The notes beneath the pieces are model-generated. The model saw only the letters and a program-made list of their open reading frames with translations, searched no databases and was not told where the DNA came from. The position numbers and the translations under genes were made by a program. Of a DNA stretch of 38,533 nucleotides, positions 9,056 to 17,908 are shown piece by piece. The stretch's first letter is position 1. Every line of letters begins with the position of its first letter. This DNA is from CADCVW01 sp035644935 (GTDB lineage: Bacteria; Pseudomonadota; Alphaproteobacteria; Sphingomonadales; Sphingomonadaceae): the NCBI GenBank assembly GCA_035644935.1, contig DASQNO010000005.1:1-38533 (forward strand), read 5' to 3'.

Positions 9056-9504
9056 TCAATCCTTGATAGAAGCGTCGAACCAGACCTGGCCGTGCTCGCG
9101 CGAGTAGGCGAGAAGGAGGATCGCTCCCGAAACCATCGCCGTGATCGTGGCAATGAACTCACTCGCTTGATGGGACCATGAACCGATCTCAGAAGAACCC
9201 AGGACAGGAGCCAGCCGAAAACGTGCGTTCCTAGATACACCGACCGTGCGCTGGCCTTTCGTTTTAACAGACCAAGAAGCGACCAGATGTAAGCCACCAG
9301 AAAAGTTAGGAAAATCGCCAACGCCACCGCTGCCGGAGCTTCGCGGAAGCCGTAGTCAGCAGCCTGGCGTTCGAAGGCTTGATCGAGCTGGTGATAGCCG
9401 GGAATGAATAACTCGAGGACGCCAACCGGAAAAAGAAGAAGCAGCGCGGCCAATTCGAGCTGAACCAGGCGGCGGAACGTCGCCCAGTTCAGCTCGATGC
9501 TCAC
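9056..9504 (-). pseudogene. Four-helix membrane protein in the atp operon, frameshifted
   Basis: A GTG start at 9504 immediately follows the atpD stop. The first frame gives LVQLELAALLLLFPVGVLEL, AVALAIFLTFLVAYIWSLLG and YLGTHVFGWLLSW. One frame away, from about 9200, the sequence continues sensibly as GSSEIGSWSHQASEF, IATITAMVSGAILLLAYSRE and QVWFDASIKD with TGA at 9058-9056, seven bases before atpC. Adding one C to CCC at 9198-9200 joins them into a 149-aa protein with four membrane helices and a stop at the expected place. As written, the frame instead runs into AtpC. The family is unknown to me. Either it is a recent mutation or one base is missing from the sequence. Confidence 0.65.
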
Positions 9505-10968
<1,464 letters not shown>

Positions 10969-10986
10969 GGTGCTTCCTTATCTTTT

Positions 10987-11871
10987 CTAGAGCGCTTCGG
11001 CGCCCGAGATGATCTCGACGAGTTCGGTGGTGATCGCGGCTTGCCGCGTGCGGTTGTACTGGATTGAGAGCCGGTTGATCATGTCGCCGGCGTTGCGGGT
11101 GGCGTTGTCCATCGCGTTCATGCGCGACCCTTGTTCGGACGCGGCGTTTTCCAGCATCGCGCGGAAGAGCTGGATGGCGACGTTGCGCGGCAGGAGTTCG
11201 GCGAGGATCGCCTCTTCGTCGGGCTCGTACTCGACCGCCGAGGAGACGCCGACCGTGTCGTTCGCGGCGACCTGCGATAGATCGACGGGGATCAGCTGCT
11301 GCTCGGTCGGGACCTGCACCAGCGCCGACTGGAAACGCGCGTAGAAAAGGTGCGCGATGTCGAACTCGCCGCCTTCAAAGCGGGCGGTAAGGTCGCGGGA
11401 GACTTCGAGCGCGTCGGTAAAGGCGACGTTCTTGATCGCGGACTGATCGACTTGGTGGACGATCTGGCCCGGGAAGAGGCGCTGGATGACCGGGCGGCCC
11501 TTCTTGCCGATCAGGTAGAATTTGACCGTCTTACCGGCGGCGGTCAGCGCATGTGCCTTCGCGCGGGCCGCGCGGACGATGTTGGAGTTGAACGCGCCGG
11601 CGAGACCCCGCTCGGAGGTCGCGACGACGATCATGTGGACCTGATCGGAGCCGGTGCCGGCGAGCAGACGCGGGCTATCGGGGCCAACCGTCACCTTGGA
11701 CGCGAGATTGGCCATGACCGCGTTGAGACGCTCGGCGTACGGACGGCCGGCCTCAGCCGCCATCTGCGCGCGACGCAGTTTGGCGGCGGCGACCATCTTC
11801 ATCGCCTTTGTGATCTTCTGCGTCGACTTGACCGAGCCGATGCGGTTCTTGAGGGCTTTGAGGGAGGCCAT
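10987..11871 (-). CDS. atpG: ATP synthase F1 gamma subunit
   Basis: 294 aa, the rotating central stalk. The N-terminal helix is ASLKALKNRIGSVKSTQKIT and the C-terminal helix SIQYNRTRQAAITTELVEII; these form the coiled coil inside the alpha3beta3 ring. The Rossmann-like middle part carries TSERGLAGAFNSNIVR. Between atpA and this gene lies a 103-nt gap holding an inverted repeat pair, unlike the tight spacing elsewhere in the operon. Confidence 0.98.
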   Translation of the reverse strand: MASLKALKNRIGSVKSTQKITKAMKMVAAAKLRRAQMAAEAGRPYAERLNAVMANLASKVTVGPDSPRLLAGTGSDQVHMIVVATSERGLAGAFNSNIVRAARAKAHALTAAGKTVKFYLIGKKGRPVIQRLFPGQIVHQVDQSAIKNVAFTDALEVSRDLTARFEGGEFDIAHLFYARFQSALVQVPTEQQLIPVDLSQVAANDTVGVSSAVEYEPDEEAILAELLPRNVAIQLFRAMLENAASEQGSRMNAMDNATRNAGDMINRLSIQYNRTRQAAITTELVEIISGAEAL

Positions 11872-11886
11872 TCGTTTCCTGCTTTA

Positions 11887-11971
11887 GTCATTCCGGCGAA
11901 GGCCGGAACCCAAGAACACCGTTGTTTCCGGATAGATTGCGATCTTGGGTCCCGGCTTCCGCCGGCATGAC
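11887..11971. repeat. Inverted pair of dispersed palindromes between atpA and atpG
   Basis: The left element starts GTCATTCCGGCGAAGGCCGG and ends AACCCAAGA at 11915; the right element at 11943 is TCTTGGGTCCCGGCTTCC and then GCCGGCATGAC. The two can pair with each other along about 29 bases with few mismatches, around a loop of 27 bases, and the left copy also folds on itself. The position inside the atp operon means the hairpin would be in the mRNA. Confidence 0.85.
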
Positions 11972-11974
11972 GAT

Positions 11975-13504
11975 TTACCCGAAGGTCTTGCCGAAGTCGG
12001 TCAGCGCGGACTTCAGCGACGCCGCGGTCTTGTCGTCCAGCGCCTTGGACGAGCGGATCGTGCCGAGAATGTCCGCATGCTGCGCGCGCATGTGGCTGAG
12101 CATCGCGCCTTCGTAGGCGGTGACGCGTTCCACCGGCACGGCGTCGATGAAGCCTTGCGTGCCCGCGTAGATCGACACGGTCTGCTCCTCAAACGGCATC
12201 GGGCTGAACTGCGCCTGCTTGAGCAGTTCGGTCAGCCGCGCGCCGCGGTTCAGCAACTTCTGCGTAGAGGCGTCGAGGTCGGAGCCGAACTGCGCGAACG
12301 CCGCCATTTCGCGGTATTGCGCCAGCTCCAGCTTGATCGAGCCAGACACCTTCTTCATCGCCTTGGTCTGCGCGGCGGAACCGACGCGGGACACGGACAG
12401 GCCGACGTTGATGGCCGGGCGGATGCCCTGGTAGAACAGTTCCGTCTCAAGGAAGATCTGGCCGTCGGTGATCGAGATGACGTTCGTCGGAATGTAGGCC
12501 GACACGTCGCCCGCCTGCGTTTCGATGATCGGCAGAGCGGTAAGCGAACCGGAGCCGTTGGCCTCGTTGAGCTTGGCGGCGCGCTCCAGCAGGCGAGAGT
12601 GCAGGTAGAAGACGTCGCCGGGATAGGCTTCGCGGCCCGGCGGGCGGCGCAGCAGCAGCGACATCTGGCGGTAGGCCACCGCCTGCTTGGACAGGTCGTC
12701 GTAGACGATCACGGCATGCATGCCGTTGTCGCGGAAATATTCGCCCATCGTGCAGCCGGTGTAGGGCGCGAGGAACTGCAGCGGCGCGGGTTCGGACGCG
12801 GTCGCGGCGACGACGATGGAATATTCCATCGCGCCGTTCTCTTCGAGGGCGCGGACGATCTGCGCCACCGTGGAGCGCTTCTGTCCTATGGCGACGTAGA
12901 TGCAGTAGAGCTTCTCGTTCTCGTCGGTGCCCTTGTGCGCCTCGCGCTGGTTGATGAACGTGTCGAGCGCCACGGCGGATTTGCCGGTCTGGCGGTCGCC
13001 GATAATCAGCTCGCGTTGGCCGCGGCCGACAGGGACGAGCGCGTCCAGCGCCTTGAGGCCGGTCTGCACGGGCTCGTGCACCGACTTGCGCGGGATGATG
13101 CCGGGCGCCTTGCTCTCGACGCGGCGGCGTTCGGAAAACTCGATCGGGCCCTTGCCGTCGATCGGGTTGCCGAGACCGTCGACGACGCGGCCGAGCAGGC
13201 CCTTGCCGACGGGGACGTCGACGATCGTGCCCGTCCGCCTGACGGTGTCGCCTTCCTTAATGGCGCTGTCGTTGCCGAAGATCACGGCGCCGACATTGTC
13301 CGCCTCCAGGTTCAGGGCCATGCCCTGAATTCCGCCGGGGAAGGAGATCATCTCGCCCGCCTGAACGTTGTCGAGGCCGTGGATGCGAGCGATGCCGTCG
13401 CCGACGGACAGCACGGTGCCGACTTCGGAAACCTGGGCTTCGGTGCCGAAGCCCGCGATCTGTTCGCGGATGACCTTGGAGATTTCGGCGGCGCGGATGT
13501 CCAT
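11975..13504 (-). CDS. atpA: ATP synthase F1 alpha subunit
   Basis: 509 aa, the non-catalytic nucleotide-binding subunit. It starts MDIRAAEISKVIREQI, has the P-loop GDRQTGKS at residues 169-176, the regulatory segment ALVPVGRGQRELIIGDRQT, and the family signature PAINVGLSVSRVGS. Its ATG lies two bases after the atpH stop, indicating translational linkage. Confidence 0.99.
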   Translation of the reverse strand: MDIRAAEISKVIREQIAGFGTEAQVSEVGTVLSVGDGIARIHGLDNVQAGEMISFPGGIQGMALNLEADNVGAVIFGNDSAIKEGDTVRRTGTIVDVPVGKGLLGRVVDGLGNPIDGKGPIEFSERRRVESKAPGIIPRKSVHEPVQTGLKALDALVPVGRGQRELIIGDRQTGKSAVALDTFINQREAHKGTDENEKLYCIYVAIGQKRSTVAQIVRALEENGAMEYSIVVAATASEPAPLQFLAPYTGCTMGEYFRDNGMHAVIVYDDLSKQAVAYRQMSLLLRRPPGREAYPGDVFYLHSRLLERAAKLNEANGSGSLTALPIIETQAGDVSAYIPTNVISITDGQIFLETELFYQGIRPAINVGLSVSRVGSAAQTKAMKKVSGSIKLELAQYREMAAFAQFGSDLDASTQKLLNRGARLTELLKQAQFSPMPFEEQTVSIYAGTQGFIDAVPVERVTAYEGAMLSHMRAQHADILGTIRSSKALDDKTAASLKSALTDFGKTFG

Positions 13505-13506
13505 TT

Positions 13507-14061
13507 TCAGCCTTTCATCGCTGCGGCGAGCGTGTTCAATTTGGTGCGGATCGACCCGTCGATCATCTGGGAGCCGACCTGAACGATCAGCCCGCCCAGG
13601 ATGTCGGGGTTGACGGTCGGTTCAACGGCGACATCGGTCCCGAAGCGGGTGCGAAGGTTGGCGCGGAGCGCGGCGACCTGATCGTCGTCGAGCGCGTGCG
13701 CGGAGGTCACATGCGCCGTCATCTCGCCGCGGTGGCGCGCGGCAAGCTCGCGAAAGGCGCGAATGATCGCGGGCAGCTGCCCAAGGCGACGATTGGCGGC
13801 GAGGACGCCCAGGAATTTGGTGGTAGTGCGGCCCAGACCCATGCTCGCGGCGGCGGCATCGACCGCGCGCGCCGCGAGATCCCGGCTGAGCAGCGGAGAG
13901 GTCGTCAGCTCCCGAAAATCGGACGGGCCGTCCAGCGTCTGGCGGATCATGCCGAGGTCGGCGGTGACGCCGTCGACTTCCTTGTCCTCGCGCGCGAGAT
14001 CGAACAAAGCGATCGCGTAGCGCCCGGCCAGGCTAGCCCCAATGCCGCCGGAATTCTCCAC
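13507..14061 (-). CDS. atpH: ATP synthase F1 delta subunit
   Basis: 184 aa, the usual delta length. Delta is the peripheral-stalk subunit that joins F1 to the F0 b subunits. The body is ASLAGRYAIALFDLAREDKE, with the C-terminal PDILGGLIVQVGSQMIDGS region typical of the family. I chose GTG at 14061 because the family starts just before this point and GGAG lies about ten bases upstream; upstream codons do not look like protein. It is the first gene of the operon. The F0 genes lie elsewhere, as usual in alphaproteobacteria. Confidence 0.95.
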   Translation of the reverse strand: MENSGGIGASLAGRYAIALFDLAREDKEVDGVTADLGMIRQTLDGPSDFRELTTSPLLSRDLAARAVDAAAASMGLGRTTTKFLGVLAANRRLGQLPAIIRAFRELAARHRGEMTAHVTSAHALDDDQVAALRANLRTRFGTDVAVEPTVNPDILGGLIVQVGSQMIDGSIRTKLNTLAAAMKG

Positions 14062-14246
14062 GCGTGAAATGCTCCAGATCTGAATGTGCGGCCCAACCGG
14101 ACGGGGAACTCGCGGAGGAGTCCCCAAATGGGTCGCCGGGCGGTTAGCAAAGGGTGCGCCCCGATGCAAGGCGGGCTGCGCGCGCAGCCGGGTTTGAAAG
14201 CAAGCGGCGGGATGCGGCGACGCGACCGCCCGTGCATAGTCGGGTG

Positions 14247-15314
14247 ATGGAAAGCGAATCAACGGCGATGTGTCCACCCATCAATGATGACGAGGCCTGG
14301 GCCGCGTTCAGCAGGCGGGATCGGGCATTCGACGGCTGCTTCGTCGGCGCGGTCAAGACCACGGGGATCTATTGCAGGCCGTCCTGCGCCGCGCGGCATC
14401 CGCGACGCGAGAACGTGATCTTCTTCGCCGACGGTGCTGTCGCGCGCGGCGCGGGCTTTCGCAGTTGCCGGCGATGCTTGCCCGACGAGGTCAGCCGCGA
14501 AGAGATTGCGCTGCGCCGCGCTTACCTTTTGCTGTCCGAGGAACGGTCGCCGCTCAACCTCGCTGCGCTGGCCGGTGCGGTCGGTTACTCGCCCCAGCAC
14601 TTTCACCGCCTGTTCAAGCGCGCCACCGGCGTGACGCCCGCCGCCTTTGCCCGGGCCAAGCGGGGCCGGCAACTGGAGCAGGCGCTCGATCGCAGCGCAA
14701 GCGTGACCGAGGCGATCTACGATGCCGGGTTCTCGGGTCCGTCCCGCTTTTACAGGGAAGCCAGACAAAGGCTCGGGATGACACCTTCGGCGTGGCGGGA
14801 CGGCGGGCGGGGGAAAACTGTCCGTTGGGTCGTCGCGGACAGCGCCTGGGGACCGATGCTGATCGCCGCCACCGACCAAGGCGTGTGCCGGCTCGCCTTC
14901 GTAGATGGCGCTGAGGGGCAAGCGGACTTGGAAGCGAGGTTCCCGAATGCCGACATCCGCCCCGGCGGCGAGGAGATGAGGGGATTGGCGCAACAGGCCC
15001 TCGCGGCGGTCGCCGCGCCCGAACGGGCGCAGGATCTGCCGCTCGACATTGGCGGCACCGCGTTCCAGCAGGCGGTGTGGCGCGAACTCTCCCGCGTGCC
15101 GCCGGGCCAGACCGTCAGCTACGCGGCGCTGGCGGCGCGCGCGGGCAAGCCGGGCGCGGCGCGGGCGGCGGGGACCGCGTGCGGCGCCAATCCGCTCGCG
15201 GTGCTCGTGCCCTGCCACCGCGCGCGGAGGGGCGACGGATCGGCGGGAGGTTACGCCTGGGGGCTGGAGCGCAAGGCGGCGCTTCTCGCGCGCGAAGGCG
15301 GCGGGCTGCTCTAA
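14247..15314 (+). CDS. ada: Ada, bifunctional DNA methyl repair protein and activator
   Basis: 355 aa, close to the E. coli length of 354. The N-terminal zinc domain holds Cys43 and Cys47 (IYCRPSC) and Cys74 and Cys77 (FRSCRRC); one of these accepts methyl groups from phosphotriesters. An AraC-type HTH follows (LAALAGAVGYSPQHFHRLFK, then VTEAIYDAGFSGPSRFYRE). The C-terminal O6-alkylguanine transferase has the acceptor Cys323 in VLVPCHR. Methylation of the N-domain normally turns the protein into an activator of repair genes. No alkB or alkA is beside it. ATG at 14247 and ATG at 14268 are both possible; neither has a strong ribosome binding site. Confidence 0.95.
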   Translation: MESESTAMCPPINDDEAWAAFSRRDRAFDGCFVGAVKTTGIYCRPSCAARHPRRENVIFFADGAVARGAGFRSCRRCLPDEVSREEIALRRAYLLLSEERSPLNLAALAGAVGYSPQHFHRLFKRATGVTPAAFARAKRGRQLEQALDRSASVTEAIYDAGFSGPSRFYREARQRLGMTPSAWRDGGRGKTVRWVVADSAWGPMLIAATDQGVCRLAFVDGAEGQADLEARFPNADIRPGGEEMRGLAQQALAAVAAPERAQDLPLDIGGTAFQQAVWRELSRVPPGQTVSYAALAARAGKPGAARAAGTACGANPLAVLVPCHRARRGDGSAGGYAWGLERKAALLAREGGGLL

Positions 15315-15382
15315 ACCGAGCGGTCATGCGGGAACAGGAGAGGACCGCAGCGATTAAAGCGGGAACAACAGGGAGCCCGTTA

Positions 15383-16300
15383 ATGATCGATCCAAGCACA
15401 ATCCGCAAAGACATGCCCGTGATCGGCAGCGACGGCGAAACGCTGGGCCAGGTTGACGGCATCGAAGGCGCGGGCGCGGATGCGCGGATCAAGCTGAAGC
15501 GCGTCACATCGCCGGACGGCCATCATCATTTCGTCGGGCTGGGCGATGTCGCGCGGGTGGAAGAGCATGTGAACCTGACGCGGGCCGCGAGCGAGGTACG
15601 CGCGGGGTGGATGCTCGCGGGGCAGAACGTATCAACGGGAGCCGCGAGCGGCGCCGCCGTGCACGGTGCGCGTGAGATCCACGTGGAGGGCGGCCGAAGC
15701 TGGCTGCCGTGGATTTTGGGTTCGCTGGCCTTGTTCGCCTTGCTCGTCTTCGGCCTTCGCAGCTGCGACAATGTCGAACCGATCGGCGCGGCGCCCCCGG
15801 CGGACAATGGCGTGGCACGCGCGCCGACGGCGGCCACCGGACCCGTTCAGGTGGCCGAGCAGCGCGTTGTGTTGCCGAACGGCGGTGCGATGACGCTCGC
15901 GCCGCGCACGATCGGCTACGACCTGCAGGCCTATCTGGCGTCGAACGAAGGAACACCGCGCACGTTCGAGTTCGAACGATTGAACTTCGACACGGGCCGG
16001 GCAGACATTCGCGCCGTTGACCGGGCGACCGTGGACGGCATCGCGCAGATCCTGAGCGCGTACCCCGCGGCGCGGGTGCGGCTGGTTGGCTATGCCGACG
16101 CGCGCGGCGGGGCCGATGCCAATGCGGACCTCGGCGCGCGTCGCGCGGACGCGGTCAAGGCGGGGCTGGTCGCGAAGGGTGTCGCCGCCGATCGCATCGA
16201 CACGGCGTCGGGCGGGGAGACGGGGGCCGAGGCAAGCAACGCCACCGCGCAAGGGCAGGCGGAGAACCGGCGCACGGAATTGGTGGTGCTGACGAAGTAA
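15383..16300 (+). CDS. DUF2171-TM-OmpA-like protein
   Basis: 305 aa. Residues 1-75 match DUF2171 (IRKDMPVIGSDGETLGQVDG, SPDGHHHFVGLGDVARVEEHV), a PRC-barrel-like small domain. A single membrane helix follows at about 110-130 (WLPWILGSLALFALLVFG), then a low-complexity Ala/Pro linker. An OmpA-type peptidoglycan-binding domain closes the protein (FEFERLNFDTGRADIRAVDR, VRLVGYADARGGADAN, NRRTELVVL). GGGAG precedes ATG at 15383. The topology suggests DUF2171 inside and OmpA outside, binding the wall. It stands 68 nt after ada and may be cotranscribed. Confidence 0.9.
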   Translation: MIDPSTIRKDMPVIGSDGETLGQVDGIEGAGADARIKLKRVTSPDGHHHFVGLGDVARVEEHVNLTRAASEVRAGWMLAGQNVSTGAASGAAVHGAREIHVEGGRSWLPWILGSLALFALLVFGLRSCDNVEPIGAAPPADNGVARAPTAATGPVQVAEQRVVLPNGGAMTLAPRTIGYDLQAYLASNEGTPRTFEFERLNFDTGRADIRAVDRATVDGIAQILSAYPAARVRLVGYADARGGADANADLGARRADAVKAGLVAKGVAADRIDTASGGETGAEASNATAQGQAENRRTELVVLTK

Positions 16301-16322
16301 GCTTGGGCGGGGCGCGGAGCGG

Positions 16323-17864
16323 TCAGTTACCGGCCTCGCTCCCGGCCATCGCGGCCTGCGCCTCGTCCCACCGGGCAAGCGCGGCCTTGGTGTCGTTCCG
16401 GGTCAGTTCCGCCATGATCTTGGCGGCCCATTCGCGGCCGACCCCGCCATGGGGATTATAGGCAACGGGACCGAGCAGCCTTCGCGCATGTTCCGCCTTG
16501 CCGTCGATCATGTACTGGTGAACCACCTGCATGCGCAGACTTGTGTCCTGCGGCACCAATTGCTGCGCGTAGAGGAGCGCCTCCACGGCGTTGCGCGTCG
16601 GCGCGATGCCGGCGGCCGCGAAGGTCGAGTGGAACAGCACCTTGGGCTCCGCGTCCTCACTGTCGACTCGACTAGCCTCCACGAACCAACGACGGACATC
16701 GCGCCAGACCGCCGGTTCTTTCGTCTTGGCTGCAATCGCACGCGCCATTCGCACCCGCCCTTTGTAGACTAGCGCCTGCCCGTTCTTCGGATCGGCCGCG
16801 AGAGCGCGATCCGCAGCGGCTTCGGCGGCGTCGTAATTGCGGGCGTCGTATTCCATCTCGGCCAGCCAGCCCTGCACCACGGCATTGGTTTGATAGGCGG
16901 CGGCGATCTTGCGGGCGGGCGGGATCAAGGCGGCCGCGTTGGATGCGCTCACGCCCCTGATAGACCGCATGCGAAGCGGCATGAGCGCGCCCTCCCCGGG
17001 GCTTAGCGCGCGCACGGAGACGGCGGGCACCTTAAGCGCCGACGCGGGGATGGGTTGGTAGCGCAGCCTACGCTGATTGGCGTAACGATCGAGCTCCTTG
17101 TCGAGAGCCCCAAGATCGCCAAACGCGATGGTCGCCGCCTCCGCGGCGCTTCGTCCTTCGTTGATGAGCCGCAAATAGGTTGCAAGCTGCGTCTTTCGCG
17201 CCGGCTCGAAGCTCAGCAGGTGGGTAAGGAGCCAACCGCGGCCGTAGAGCGCCTGCACCTGGTCGATCGACAGGCGCTGGTAGTCGCCGCTCAGCATCCT
17301 GGCGAGCGGCAGGCTGCTTTGGTTGAAGATCCCGTAGGCTCGATAAAGCGGGGGTAGGCCGAAGGCGACGCTACCATCAGGCTCGAACTTCACATTGGCG
17401 TGGAACTCGGCGAAGCCTTCAACAAGCCAGGCCGGGAATGCCCCCGTATAGGTGGCGAGCATCAGGTGGTGGGCGTATTCGTGAAAGAACACGGCCTCGG
17501 CGGAAAGGTCGTTCGCATCGCCTCCCGTACGCCGGGGAACGAACGCGACCGGTCCGGAGGCACGGCCGATATAGAAGCCTGCGATGTTTTGCGCGTTTCG
17601 ACCCGCGAGCCGCTGCACGGCGCCCATGCTGGGCGCGACAAAGATATGGAGGCGATTGGCGTTGCCGACTGGGGGATCAGGAAGCCCGCGCCAGTAGCGG
17701 AACGCCGTGTCGAACCGCTCGAGCCTGTCCGCAAACGCCTTCAGCCGCTCGGGTTTGTCGTCCGAGTAGACCACGAAGTGGGCGCTGCTGGCCTCATGCC
17801 AGGCCGCCCAGGCGGGGGCGGGGGCAAGCAGCGCGGCGGTGATCAGGAGAAGGCACTTGAACAT
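16323..17864 (-). CDS. Secreted HEYAH zinc-protease-like protein with TPR region
   Basis: 513 aa. Signal peptide MFKCLLLITAALLAPAPAWA, cleaved about residue 20. The next part resembles DUF1570/gluzincin proteins: HFVVYSD, then FFHEYAHH (HExxH at 128-132) and WLVEGFAEFHA, where the Glu about 18 residues later could be the third zinc ligand. The C-terminal half is helical and TPR-like (ARNYDAAEAAADRALAADPK, LVYKGRVRMARAI). Substrate and activity are unknown; intact HExxH and downstream Glu favour a real peptidase. GGGGGAA lies before the start. It follows priA after 44 nt on the same strand. Confidence 0.8.
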   Translation of the reverse strand: MFKCLLLITAALLAPAPAWAAWHEASSAHFVVYSDDKPERLKAFADRLERFDTAFRYWRGLPDPPVGNANRLHIFVAPSMGAVQRLAGRNAQNIAGFYIGRASGPVAFVPRRTGGDANDLSAEAVFFHEYAHHLMLATYTGAFPAWLVEGFAEFHANVKFEPDGSVAFGLPPLYRAYGIFNQSSLPLARMLSGDYQRLSIDQVQALYGRGWLLTHLLSFEPARKTQLATYLRLINEGRSAAEAATIAFGDLGALDKELDRYANQRRLRYQPIPASALKVPAVSVRALSPGEGALMPLRMRSIRGVSASNAAALIPPARKIAAAYQTNAVVQGWLAEMEYDARNYDAAEAAADRALAADPKNGQALVYKGRVRMARAIAAKTKEPAVWRDVRRWFVEASRVDSEDAEPKVLFHSTFAAAGIAPTRNAVEALLYAQQLVPQDTSLRMQVVHQYMIDGKAEHARRLLGPVAYNPHGGVGREWAAKIMAELTRNDTKAALARWDEAQAAMAGSEAGN

Positions 17865-17908
17865 CGGCAGGTTCCCCCGAGTCGGCCCGTCAGCCGGTTC
17901 ATCCCGGT

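Noticed and set aside
11945..13582. 545-aa open frame opposite atpA
   Set aside because: An antisense shadow of AtpA codons with Arg/Asp/Ala-rich composition and no family features. The same applies to 9586-11067 opposite atpD and 3077-4468 opposite phaA.
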